DNA of 64,000 nt, from assembly GCF_026127265.1 (NCBI RefSeq), contig NZ_WWFG01000001.1, positions 1,116,001-1,180,000 on the forward strand, given 5' to 3'. Shown one piece after another: positions 1 through 8,941 of this stretch. A model generated the notes under the pieces. The model was not told the DNA's origin. It saw only the letters and a program-made list of their open reading frames with translations, and did no database searches. The position numbers were made by a program, and so were the translations under genes. How positions within the stretch are numbered: position 1 is the first letter of the stretch; every line of letters begins with the position of its first letter. This stretch comes from Nostoc sp. KVJ3 (lineage in GTDB: Bacteria; Cyanobacteriota; Cyanobacteriia; Cyanobacteriales; Nostocaceae).

Positions 1-2208
1 CTGGCGCGTCTCATTCAACTGTTCTCGCAGCTTTTCAATTTGCTCCCGCACCTGGCGCTCAAATTTCAACATTCGCCGCACAACTTCAGACTCTCTCTCT
101 GCGACTGAAGTATCCAAAACGCTGCGATATCCCATCATCGCTTCTTCCACCTGCGCCGCAATCACTGGCCCCACCTTACCTAAATCTTCGCGGATGTTGT
201 TAATTTTCAACGCCGCCCGCATGAGAAATTCTAAATCGCCTTCTAACTCACCGGGACGTAGCCCAGTCGTATTATGTTGATAATCTTTGCCGACAAAGTG
301 GTAAATTCTCACTTCTTTAGCTTTTTGCCCGTGACGGTCAATTCTACCGTTACGCTGTTCCATCCGGTTCGGGTTCCAGGGAATTTCATAGTGGATAAGG
401 CGCGAACAAAAATTCTGCAAATCCAAACCCTCACTCGCCGCATCCGTCGCTAACAAAATTCGCACTGGGGATATATCAGGAGACGCTTGAAACGCCGCTT
501 TTACTTGCTCTCGATCTTCCGACTTCATCCCGCCGTAAAGTGTCATTAGGCGATCGCCTTCTACTAACCCCTCTGTGGCAAATAAGTTATATAACCATTT
601 CTGGGTAGCTCGATATTCTGTAAAAATTATTACTCTCTCCTTAGACCATTTACCATCAGGTTTAATGTGAGTATGAATCCAGTTAAGTAGTTCTTTGGCT
701 TTGGCATCAGACACTCTCGATGTTGTCTCTGCCCATTCCCGCATCTGTCGCAGCAAAGCCTGTTCTTCTGCACTCAGTTCTCGAAATAACCTAGTTGTAT
801 TAGTAATTGCCTCATCTGTCGATTCTTCATAAACATCATCATCTGCAAAATCTTCTTCAATTTGTGCCAATTGGCGGCGCAAAATACCTTCTGTCGGTCG
901 AGATAAACTGCTATAAGTGCGGCGACGGGCATTTTTTAGCGATTCTTCATGCTGTGCCAAAGTAGTTGCAAACGCTTGAGGAGACGAAAACAACCGTTTT
1001 TTTAACAACTTGAGGACAAATTCAGTCGCATATTTTTCTGTATTATCTGCCACCCCCTTGCAGCGCAATTCAGTATATCTTTTCAGGTTAGTGTGTGCTT
1101 GTCGTTCTGCTTCAGGATAGTCTACAGGTATAGCTTCTAACTGACGCTGTGGAAATAAGTCAGAACCGTCCCAACCTTTCATCTCCGATTTGAGACGGCG
1201 AACCATGATTACTTGTAACTGCTTGCGATCGGGAGATACCCCCCGTGCAAACCGTTGGCTATCAAGTAATTCCAATAGGGCTGTAAAACTTTCGGGGTAG
1301 CCGTTGTGTGGTGTCGCTGTCAAGAATAGTTTGTGTTCAAAATGCGGTACTAAAAGCCGAATAGCAGCAGTCCTCAAAGAATCAACAGCATAGTTTCCAC
1401 CGCCAGAGGGAGCAACATTGTGCGCTTCATCCACAATCAGCAAATCAAACCGCCGGGGATACATCGGTTCCCCTTCACCTGGTAACATTTCTCGCAGAAG
1501 ACGAAGAGGGCGATCGCGTTTGAGAAAATCTATTGAGGTAATCAATCGGGGGAAATGCTGCCAAGGGTTGACGTGGATTCCCCGCTTCCGTCGCAGTTCC
1601 TTCATTAAGGTACTGTCCACGACGCGGAAATCTAAACCAAACTTATCGCGCATTTGGTCTCGCCACTGAATTTGCAGTGAAGATGGACAAACTATCAAGA
1701 TGCGCCGGCAGCGATGACGGATAATTAATTCTTGGGCAACTAACCCCGCCTCAATGGTTTTACCTAATCCGACATCATCTGCAATCAGCAAATTAACGCG
1801 AGGCATTTGAATTGCTCGCACTACTGGATCAAGCTGATAATCTTCAATATCGATGCCACTGCGAAAGGGGGATTGTAAAGTGCGAATATCAGCTGTTGAT
1901 GCTGCTCCCCAACGCACAGCATCGAGAAATGCATCTAACCTTGCGGGTGCGTCAAAGCCTGTAGGTTTGGGCAACTCCATCTTTTCATAAACTAATGCCC
2001 CAGGCTCTAATTCCCAAATTACTTGTAGTTCTTCACCCAAACCATCATCTTCAACGGAGGATAGACTGACCAAATGCTGAGTTTTTTCCACTGCACTCAG
2101 CATTGGATTGGTGGGTAAAGTCGTATTACGCACATCCGTGACGACGAATTGCCGGGAGCGAACGTTAACCAGTTGACCTTGTTCTGGGATAGCTCTGACT
2201 ATAACCAT
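1..2208 (-). CDS. drmD: DISARM-type SNF2-like helicase (DrmD-like), 3' end outside window
   Basis: Superfamily 2 SNF2-type DNA helicase/translocase. I translated the minus strand from the ATG at 2208; 736 residues are open to the window edge without a stop. Visible motifs in order are Walker A (ADDVGLGKTIEAG), DEAH box (LLIVDEAHN), motif III (LTATPHNG), and C-terminal helicase motifs (ATDAASEGLDLQ, then RNGRIDRHGQ). The N-terminus (PEQGQLVNVRSRQFVVTDV) and the stretch before Walker A (AVRWGA, FRSGIDIEDYQLDPV) match my memory of DrmD, the SNF2 helicase of class 1 DISARM anti-phage systems. The methylase and DrmA/B/C partners would lie to the left, outside the window, so DISARM membership is inferred from the family only. 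It is divergent from the Argonaute operon. A generic RapA/HepA-like helicase is the alternative. Confidence 0.7.
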   Translation of the reverse strand, partial: MVIVRAIPEQGQLVNVRSRQFVVTDVRNTTLPTNPMLSAVEKTQHLVSLSSVEDDGLGEELQVIWELEPGALVYEKMELPKPTGFDAPARLDAFLDAVRWGAASTADIRTLQSPFRSGIDIEDYQLDPVVRAIQMPRVNLLIADDVGLGKTIEAGLVAQELIIRHRCRRILIVCPSSLQIQWRDQMRDKFGLDFRVVDSTLMKELRRKRGIHVNPWQHFPRLITSIDFLKRDRPLRLLREMLPGEGEPMYPRRFDLLIVDEAHNVAPSGGGNYAVDSLRTAAIRLLVPHFEHKLFLTATPHNGYPESFTALLELLDSQRFARGVSPDRKQLQVIMVRRLKSEMKGWDGSDLFPQRQLEAIPVDYPEAERQAHTNLKRYTELRCKGVADNTEKYATEFVLKLLKKRLFSSPQAFATTLAQHEESLKNARRRTYSSLSRPTEGILRRQLAQIEEDFADDDVYEESTDEAITNTTRLFRELSAEEQALLRQMREWAETTSRVSDAKAKELLNWIHTHIKPDGKWSKERVIIFTEYRATQKWLYNLFATEGLVEGDRLMTLYGGMKSEDREQVKAAFQASPDISPVRILLATDAASEGLDLQNFCSRLIHYEIPWNPNRMEQRNGRIDRHGQKAKEVRIYHFVGKDYQHNTTGLRPGELEGDLEFLMRAALKINNIREDLGKVGPVIAAQVEEAMMGYRSVLDTSVAERESEVVRRMLKFERQVREQIEKLREQLNETRQ

Positions 2209-2765
2209 GATTTGGGGGATGGGGAATTGGGAATGGGGAATTATCAAAAATAGGTTGGTGTTGTTATTATTGTTACTTCTCTTTTCCTATACAGTCAAAA
2301 TTCTCAGTGATGTGTTCTCAAAATCGTGGTACAAAGCATCTGTCGTGAGAACACATTCAGTAACTCAAACTGTGAAATGTATGCTAAATTTTTTATTTCA
2401 TTGGAATTTTTGTAGTTTGCGTAGGCGCAGCCCGTCGTAGACATCGCTGTGTACTTCAGGAGGGCGGGTTGCTGAACTGTGTGTGCTGTTTCTCGCTTTT
2501 AGCAGAGGCCAATAGACCAGACCTTTGCTGATCTGTAGATACCTGTAGGCGAAGCTTTCGCTGCGATCGCTTATCCAGCCACAAAGTAAAACTTAGAACA
2601 TAAAAAAAATCTAGAGAATCGCGTATTCTTCCAAAAAGTGTAAATAAATACGCTAAATATAGAATAATTAACCAGTACTAATGTACTTGCCTTAGTTCAG
2701 ATAACCAAGGGGACTGAGGTACAAACTGCATCAAAATTTTCACAGATATAAAGTAAGTGCTACAT
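2209..2765. other. divergent intergenic region, drmD-like / Argonaute
   Basis: About 550 bases separate the two divergent defence genes and should hold both promoters. The stretch at 2570-2760 is AT-rich. Short cyanobacterial dispersed-repeat pieces are visible near 2415-2455 (gcgcagcccgtcgtagacat) and 2545-2575 (a HIP1-containing repeat). I see no convincing gene. Confidence 0.5.
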
Positions 2766-5081
2766 ATGTCCATTTGCTTCAACGGGTTTAAGGTAGAACT
2801 TTCCGCTAATACGTTCACCGCCTATGTTCAAGACATGCCAGATAACAGAGGGCTACGAGAATTACGAGAAAAACTCCAGTCGGACTGGTTTCTTCATTGG
2901 CGCTCTGGCAAAGTCTACGGAATTCCTAAAGTGCCTCAACAAGAACAAACCTTTGGTAAACCTGTTGAATTGAAAACTGAAGAACACCTGCAACTTCTAG
3001 CAGCTCGCATTGATAGTGTCTTGCCAAAGATATTTGCCCAATATTCAGCTTTTCGATTTAAACCCTTCACATTCCTTTCTCAAAAAGAAGAGTTAGTCAG
3101 TTCTATTGCTACTAAAATCAAAGACTTACCATCACTGATTTCTTCCTTCAAAATTAAACCCAAATTTGCACTCGAAGCAAAGTTAGTTGAACTGCGACAC
3201 GAGGAGACATTTATTGGTCTGTTTCTACGGTTAGAAACTCGTTGGGAAATCCTTGCATCTCTGAGCGATCTACAAAATGCAGGAGTTAATCTTCAGGATC
3301 TATATGTTGTTCGTCGCCAACCTCAACCAGGACAACGCCGTTTGGTTGGAAAAATCAGCCACATCTATGAAAAAACGGTCAACTTATTAGAATCATTCGA
3401 TGGAATTACTTCTATCAATGAAGATGAAGTATGGCTAGAAGGCTCCAAAGCGTCTTTTGTACGTTGCCTCAAAACATTGCTGGGAGATAAGTATGATGCT
3501 TTTGAATCAGAAAGATTGATTCAGGAAGCTAATTTTTTAACTGGCCCTGCACTAGACAATATTTTGACTCGTATGGAGACTTTTCTAGCAAAAAAATCTC
3601 CTATGCAGCTTGCACCTAATTTACTTGGGTATATTAGAGGTCGTATTGAAGCAGTGAATGATGATAGTTACCAAACGGTGATTTCTGCTTCACCAGTAGA
3701 GTATTGCTTTGATGCGGCCCGAACAAAACGAAGCCTATACCCTTGGAAAGGAATTGAGAAATATGGGCCTTTTAGTCGTGAGATTTTCTCAAAAAAATCC
3801 CCAGAAATATTGGTTCTTTTTCCAGATACCGTTCAGGGTGCAGTGGAAAATTTTTTAAAAGCATTTCGAGACGGAATTAGTATCAAGAAAAAAGTATTTC
3901 AAGATGGGATTGAATACTGGGAAGAAAACTCCAAATACTCAGGTGGATTTGCCAAAATTTTTGGTCTTGTTAATCCTAAGTTGACTCTGCGGCAAATTCC
4001 CTGGCTCAATAGTAAACAGAAACCGCCAGCAGTCGCTTATAGAGAAGCTGTGGCGCAGGTTTTAGAAAAAACCATGCCAGATGCAGCTATTGTTATTCTC
4101 TTAGACGAACATGCAAGGCTTCCAGACCCAGAAAATCCATATCTTCAGTCCAAAGCTCTGTTACTAATGGCTGGAATCCCTGTGCAAGGCATTCGGGCAT
4201 CTACTCTAGGGCAATCACGTTATTCACTGCAATACACGCTGCAAAATCTCAGTGTTGCTCTCTACGCCAAAATGAACGGGTTGCCTTGGACAGTAGATCA
4301 TGACCTGACAATTAGCGATGAACTTGTCATCGGGATAGGAACCTGCGAACTTTCTGGGAGTCGCTTCCATGAGCGACAAAGGTTTGTAGGTATCACAACA
4401 GTTTTTAGGGGTGATGGGAACTACCTCTTGGGCAATCTTTCCCAAGAGTGTTCTTATTCTGAATATCCCAACATTTTGAAAACATCTACTGTATCAATTT
4501 TACAGGACATTAAGCGACGCAACGGTTGGCAACCAGGAGATACTGTTCGCCTTGTATTTCATGCTGCTAGACCTTTCAAAAACCTTGATGTTGCAGATAT
4601 TGTGGCACAGTGCGTTGCGGAGGTTGGAGAAGAACAAAACATTGAATTTGCTTTCCTAACAGTTTCTCACGAACACCCGTTTACCCTGTTAGATAAGTCG
4701 CAACAGGGTATTTCTCTCAAAGATGGTGTTAAAAAAGGACAATTAGCACCACAGCGAGGCATAATTGTGCAACTTGGAAGATATACGCGACTTTTGTGTA
4801 CTAACAGTCCAGTACTAGTAAAAACGGCGCGATCGCCTTTACCAACCCCTTTATTAATTCACCTACACCCACAGTCCACTTATCGGGACTTGACGTATCT
4901 TTCCGAACAAGTGCTAAAGTTTACATCATTATCGTGGCGCTCCTTGCTTCCAGCTAGCAAACCAGTGACTATCTATTACTCTGAACTAATTGCCGAACTA
5001 CTTGCCCGCCTTCGCAATATTCGAGATTGGTCACCTGCATTGCTCAATATCAAACTTCGTGCAAGCAAGTGGTTTCTATGA
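2766..5081 (+). CDS. long prokaryotic Argonaute, catalytically inactive (long-B type)
   Basis: Guide-directed nucleic-acid-binding Argonaute of about 771 aa. The C-terminal half has the MID/PIWI signature: a MID-like stretch (AIVILLDEHARLP, GIPVQGIRAST, LQNLSVALYAKMNGLPW) around residues 440-515, a PIWI start (ELVIGIGTCELSG, about 522), and the typical hydrophobic C-terminus (YYSELIAELLARLRN ... KWFL). The DEDX catalytic tetrad is not there: the first Asp position reads GIG and the RDG-like position reads FHAARPF (about 600). It should therefore bind a guide and target without slicing, as known for long-B pAgos that trigger a partner effector. The ATG at 2766 is preferred; an in-frame GTG lies at 2757. 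The stop overlaps the next gene (ATGA), implying a coupled two-gene system. PAZ-region boundaries cannot be set by eye. Confidence 0.88.
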   Translation: MSICFNGFKVELSANTFTAYVQDMPDNRGLRELREKLQSDWFLHWRSGKVYGIPKVPQQEQTFGKPVELKTEEHLQLLAARIDSVLPKIFAQYSAFRFKPFTFLSQKEELVSSIATKIKDLPSLISSFKIKPKFALEAKLVELRHEETFIGLFLRLETRWEILASLSDLQNAGVNLQDLYVVRRQPQPGQRRLVGKISHIYEKTVNLLESFDGITSINEDEVWLEGSKASFVRCLKTLLGDKYDAFESERLIQEANFLTGPALDNILTRMETFLAKKSPMQLAPNLLGYIRGRIEAVNDDSYQTVISASPVEYCFDAARTKRSLYPWKGIEKYGPFSREIFSKKSPEILVLFPDTVQGAVENFLKAFRDGISIKKKVFQDGIEYWEENSKYSGGFAKIFGLVNPKLTLRQIPWLNSKQKPPAVAYREAVAQVLEKTMPDAAIVILLDEHARLPDPENPYLQSKALLLMAGIPVQGIRASTLGQSRYSLQYTLQNLSVALYAKMNGLPWTVDHDLTISDELVIGIGTCELSGSRFHERQRFVGITTVFRGDGNYLLGNLSQECSYSEYPNILKTSTVSILQDIKRRNGWQPGDTVRLVFHAARPFKNLDVADIVAQCVAEVGEEQNIEFAFLTVSHEHPFTLLDKSQQGISLKDGVKKGQLAPQRGIIVQLGRYTRLLCTNSPVLVKTARSPLPTPLLIHLHPQSTYRDLTYLSEQVLKFTSLSWRSLLPASKPVTIYYSELIAELLARLRNIRDWSPALLNIKLRASKWFL

Positions 5082-6535
5082 CAGATGCAGTAGCAAAAAG
5101 CTTCGGTTATCAATTGGATTTTCTGACACATTATCTGGGGGCAAACTATAACTGGGAATCACCAGAAAGTGGCTTTGCACGCTATATTTTTTATCGTGCC
5201 GATAGCAAACCACCTTTTAGCGTGGCAACAGATGCAGCAATTAACAGTTTGGAACCAAGGCGACTACATCAAGCTCCTGTTCTTGCTGCTGTGGGTTATG
5301 AGCTTGCTTGTGGCAGAGTTTTTGGTGAGAGTTTTTTGTCAGCTTGGGCAAATGGTTTGACGCGACTGGCCTCTCGTGAGGCATTTCCTTCGGATCGAGC
5401 TTCGTTTTTTTATCGACCTGTAGAACTGTTGGGTATATCGCTTGGTGTAAGCTCTTGCCCAAAGGTTCGCCCTGAAGACTTGCGTTGGTTGCAGGATGTA
5501 TTAGCAGAGGGAGAACAGAGATTAGTTCATGGCGAATTATGGACATTTATCCTCGGCATTTATGCAGCAAAAATTCTTTCTGTATCTTGGAAGCTGAAAA
5601 ATCTACCGTTGCCAGAAGAAATGACTATTGATGAACTGGCCCTGGTTAAGTTGATATGTCCTTTTCATTCATATTTGGCTCAAGTAGTTGGTTTTAGAGT
5701 GCTTGAGAGTGAAATAGATAAGGCTTTACTTTCTAGTTGTATAACAGCATCTGTCTCGGCGCATGACACTTCTCATGCTGCTGCACTGTATCTTTCTCTG
5801 CAAAAAACTGTTAACCAGGTGTTTCTGGCAAGCTGGGAGCATTACTTTCAAGTTGGTATTGGTAACAGCATAAAACAACCAGTGAAATTAATTAGGTTTC
5901 TTTGCGATCGCTTCCATCTTGTTGCTGGACAGCTTCAGTCTCCACATTACGGAATTGAAATTACTGATGAGTACGATGTTCAAGAAATCTTGGACTCTCT
6001 ATCGCAGCTTCGTTCAGATACTGATGCTGTAGTGGCTAAAGTGATAGATGCAATGAGGCAGAAACTTGGTAATCAGATAATTAATAATCAAAAAATTATG
6101 ATTACAGGAGGTAATGTTACCATGAGCAACAATCAAAATTATGTAGAAACTATGTCAGAGCGCAAAATAAATATCAACCAAAGTGGGGCATCAATTGGTG
6201 TTGGCTATAGTGAGAAAGTTGAGGCAAGTCAACTCGGTGGCACTATAAACAACTATCCTTCGGAGCAGAAGCAGACTCTTGCAGAAGCAGCCGCAGAGAT
6301 ACAGCAGCTTCTGCAACAGCTAGAGCAGACTTATCCCACCAACACCACAACAGGGCAGATGGTAGTAGCAACAAAAGTTATTGAGCGTATAGAAAGTGAC
6401 CAAATTTGGAAACAACGGGTTGTAAACGCAGTTCAAGAAGGTGGTCTTCAAGCGTTCGAGAAAGCCATTGATAACCCTGTAGGTGCTTTTATTGTAGGAG
6501 CGATTAAAGGTTGGCAGGAAGCTGAAATTGAGTGA
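5078..6535 (+). CDS. putative Argonaute-associated effector with cyanobacterial conflict C-terminal module
   Basis: Protein of 485 aa whose ATG overlaps the Argonaute stop codon (ATGA), so it is almost certainly co-translated with it. Residues 1-350 look mostly helical, with moderately hydrophobic stretches (APVLAAVGYELACGRVFG, LWTFILGIYAAKILSVSW). I recognise no nuclease, TIR or SIR2 motif. Residues ~365-395 are Gly/Asn/Ser-rich. Residues ~398-485 (LAEAAAEIQQLLQQLEQ ... FIVGAIKGWQEAEIE) form the C-terminal module I know from many cyanobacterial pentapeptide-repeat, NTPase and protease conflict proteins, where it is thought to mediate assembly. By analogy with long-B pAgo operons the N-terminal part is the candidate toxic effector; this is inference. 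A TTG start 51 bases upstream is possible but less likely. Confidence 0.7.
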   Translation: MTDAVAKSFGYQLDFLTHYLGANYNWESPESGFARYIFYRADSKPPFSVATDAAINSLEPRRLHQAPVLAAVGYELACGRVFGESFLSAWANGLTRLASREAFPSDRASFFYRPVELLGISLGVSSCPKVRPEDLRWLQDVLAEGEQRLVHGELWTFILGIYAAKILSVSWKLKNLPLPEEMTIDELALVKLICPFHSYLAQVVGFRVLESEIDKALLSSCITASVSAHDTSHAAALYLSLQKTVNQVFLASWEHYFQVGIGNSIKQPVKLIRFLCDRFHLVAGQLQSPHYGIEITDEYDVQEILDSLSQLRSDTDAVVAKVIDAMRQKLGNQIINNQKIMITGGNVTMSNNQNYVETMSERKININQSGASIGVGYSEKVEASQLGGTINNYPSEQKQTLAEAAAEIQQLLQQLEQTYPTNTTTGQMVVATKVIERIESDQIWKQRVVNAVQEGGLQAFEKAIDNPVGAFIVGAIKGWQEAEIE

Positions 6536-6733
6536 TGTCTACTGCTAATTTAACAAACACTCCCAGGTTTTGAGCATTTGGTCAAGTTGCTCCTTTGTCG
6601 CGCGATTCCCTTCGGGATAGCTGACGCTCGTTCCTCGCTATCGCTAATGTCGTTTGTATTGCAATCTGTCTCGTCAACTAACAACACCCAACTCGAACGC
6701 TCATATTTCCGCACCTAGATTTTGAATGAGAAT
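6536..6733. other. short gap with possible gene remnant
   Basis: Non-coding as it stands. On the minus strand a stretch beginning near 6700 reads ERSSWVLLVDETDCNTN, continues through a cyanobacterial dispersed repeat (6600-6650), and in another frame ends KEQLDQMLKTWECLLN. This may be the tail of a lost gene, but I cannot name the family. Confidence 0.25.
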
Positions 6734-7422
6734 TTATTGGTCAGTGTTAGGTAAGATAGTTGGGTAAAATTTTTGGAGTAGGAGTAAACTTTTTTGTACT
6801 GTGGTAATCCCTATTCCTTTCGTTGATAAAAATTTAGATAAATTACATATACTTTCCTCTTGCATTGCTTGCTTGACTTTTTTAATGTATGTTTTCCCCA
6901 AGCCAGTTACCTCTACAATTTCTCTATCTGATAGTGAAAGAAAAACAGTCTTTAAGTCATTAAATATATCATCAGGTGCATGAAGGTCGTATATATATAT
7001 TTCAACAGGTAATTGACATTCACCTAAATACTTACTCATAATTTCTAGAGATTGTTCTTCGGAAATTCCTCCATTTTGTGTTCCCAGCAGAGGAAAAGCA
7101 ATAGAAGTTATCTCTTTTTCTATGTAGGTATCGACGAATTTTTGCAAACCCAATTCCAGATATTCTAACTTTGATGGTTTCTTCCAGTGCTTTTTCGTTG
7201 GGAAGTTAAGAACCCAATTTTATCAGATTTATACAGCCACAGCTTGCCAATATCCATTAAATTTCGATTACATATTTCTACATAACATCTATACATTTCT
7301 TGATATCTTAAGCGAAATTCCAATGCAATACCAGCACCCATCACTCCCACACAATTAACTGTGTTGACTAGTGTTTGACAATTTGAAGTAAATAAATTGC
7401 CTTTAATAATTTTGAGACTCAT
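6734..7422 (-). pseudogene. darG: DarG-like macrodomain antitoxin, frameshifted
   Basis: Macrodomain ADP-ribosyl hydrolase, the family of DarG, which reverses DNA ADP-ribosylation by DarT. The first frame (from 7422) gives IIKGNLFT, LVNTVNCVGVMGAGIALEF, the canonical DarG ligand-binding loop, then stops near 7165. The second frame continues LNFPTKKHWKKPSKLEYLEL and GLQKF ... IAFPLLGTQNGG to a stop at 6734. The frames join at about 7207-7212, where one A appears to be missing before the NFPTK motif, so a one-base deletion splits the gene. About 65 C-terminal residues (LSLSDREIVEVTGLGKTYI...) look like a small helical extension. The start codon overlaps the end of the upstream DarT-like gene by 20 bases, the usual toxin-antitoxin order. 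Sequencing error cannot be excluded. Confidence 0.8.
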
Positions 7423-8893
7423 TTGTATAAATTAACCATTCTTGACCGTTTTCTTGAAACCTAACACTCATAGGAGTATTAGGCTTATATTGTAGCTGAA
7501 TAGAACGAGATGAACTAACATTAATGGATTGTCCAAAATTAATTTTTGAAATATCTTTAAACGGCGAAATAATTTCTCTATTAGATGTAAGCTGTTCTGT
7601 AAAGCTAAGAATTAATTCTCCATTAATGTTTCCATATCTATCGTAGTTATCAATTTGGATATCAATAAAATTACCCCGATCGTTAATTGTTACATAAGGA
7701 TTATTATGATAGAACAAACTCCCTTCACGAACAATTTCGCGTTCTTGAAATACACGATTAGCATATTTTGATTCTGTACCAATGAGCTTTAAGAAAGTAT
7801 CTTTATCCTGAGTTGTACGACAAATAATACTTATATCCTCTAAATTAAACTCAGTAAAATCGAGGTAATTATGAACGATAAATTCTTGTTGAGATGCTCT
7901 CAGAAAAGTCTCTTGGCCAACTTCCGGCGTAGAATAGACATAATCAAAATCAAAACATTGCTCTAAGAAAGTTGTAGTGTTACCGTAATGAGAGCCTGAA
8001 GCTGCAAGATTTCCACTACTTATACCACATTTGTTACCTTGTGTTTCCATGACTCGCTTGAGATCGAAGCGGAAGAAAATTGGTACAGGACAAAGAGCAT
8101 AAATATTTCCTTTACGTTTGCCCAAACCCTCATTATGCCACTGAGTTGGAGTCTGTGGCCGGTAATAAAAACGTGCAAAATCTTTGACATCGCTTCTGGT
8201 ACGCCCAATAAGGTCTGCACTGGCTGAATTGTTAAAGTTCCGGCAAAGATTTCTGGCTATTAGTTTTTCACCTGTGAGAATTGAAACAGCATTTTCAACA
8301 TGAGTAAAGTGGTAGATGTATCCTTTCCAAGATGAATTTTGACGATTTAGCCCGACTTGAAGTTTACGTGCAAATTCTTCTATTTCTTCTGGTGTTCTGT
8401 GTAAAGAAAAATCATCCTTGGTACAATTAGTATAGATTTCAAAGAAAGGATTATAGTCATCTGTTTCTTGTGGAGATTCTGGAATTACATTTATATTTCT
8501 TGGTGGTAAAGTTTCTCCTCTTTCAATGACAATAAGTACCATAAGCTCAAGTATGTCTATTATCCGTTTATCATTGGCAAACCAATAAAGCTGCCGATTA
8601 GCATATAAGCTAGATGCTATTTCTTCTCGTTGCTCTCCCTGCAACAGATAGATATATACTGCTTGACGCTGTTCTTCAGTTGTTGCCTGTAGCGCCCATC
8701 TAATAATTTCGTCTTGGGAAATACTGTCTCTCTTGGAACGACAAGCATAGAAAAAATCTAAAGCAGTATCTTTATATTCAGTGTGGAGGATGCGGCTATC
8801 TGGTGCAAAATCAACTAACAATTTTTCCTCAATAGCATTGGAATTACTGATTAATAGTTGCTGACAAGGCAAATAACTACCAGCTTGAGACAT
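7403..8893 (-). CDS. darT: DarT-like ADP-ribosyltransferase domain protein, 3' fragment of a larger gene
   Basis: Open frame of 496 aa with a central DarT-type (DUF4433) domain at about residues 190-375: YIYHFTHVENAVSIL, an Arg-rich NAD-site-like segment (GRTRSDVKDFARFYYRPQTP, about 225-245), and a candidate catalytic Glu in ASQQEFIVHNYL (about 334). DarT enzymes modify thymidine in single-stranded DNA using NAD+. Residues 1-165 (CQQLLISNSNAIEEKL, ALDFFYACRSKRDSIS) are not DarT; they continue, without a stop, up to the insertion-sequence edge at 8941, showing this is the 3' part of an interrupted gene. About 120 C-terminal residues are of unknown role. It is followed by the macrodomain gene with a 20-base overlap. 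Whether the fragment is translated from the ATG at 8893 is unknown. Confidence 0.7.
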   Translation of the reverse strand: MSQAGSYLPCQQLLISNSNAIEEKLLVDFAPDSRILHTEYKDTALDFFYACRSKRDSISQDEIIRWALQATTEEQRQAVYIYLLQGEQREEIASSLYANRQLYWFANDKRIIDILELMVLIVIERGETLPPRNINVIPESPQETDDYNPFFEIYTNCTKDDFSLHRTPEEIEEFARKLQVGLNRQNSSWKGYIYHFTHVENAVSILTGEKLIARNLCRNFNNSASADLIGRTRSDVKDFARFYYRPQTPTQWHNEGLGKRKGNIYALCPVPIFFRFDLKRVMETQGNKCGISSGNLAASGSHYGNTTTFLEQCFDFDYVYSTPEVGQETFLRASQQEFIVHNYLDFTEFNLEDISIICRTTQDKDTFLKLIGTESKYANRVFQEREIVREGSLFYHNNPYVTINDRGNFIDIQIDNYDRYGNINGELILSFTEQLTSNREIISPFKDISKINFGQSINVSSSRSIQLQYKPNTPMSVRFQENGQEWLIYTNESQNY

Positions 8894-8931
8894 AAAGTAA
8901 ACTGTCTCTAAAAAATTCCGAAGTTCATTGA

Positions 8932-8941
8932 GTTCATCACC
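8932..8941. repeat. left copy of 10-bp target-site duplication
   Basis: gttcatcacc directly left of the insertion sequence. The same 10 bases lie directly right of it at 10368-10377. A perfect duplication of this length is typical of ISAs1-family insertion and indicates a fairly recent event. Confidence 0.92.

Noticed and set aside
2207..2440. 77-codon plus-strand frame upstream of the Argonaute
   Set aside because: It starts opposite the drmD-like start codon, runs through dispersed repeat sequence and resembles no protein family.
2766..5081. Slicing-competent Argonaute
   Set aside because: Asp at the first PIWI position (GIG) and at the RDG-like position (FHAARPF) is missing, so cleavage activity is not expected.
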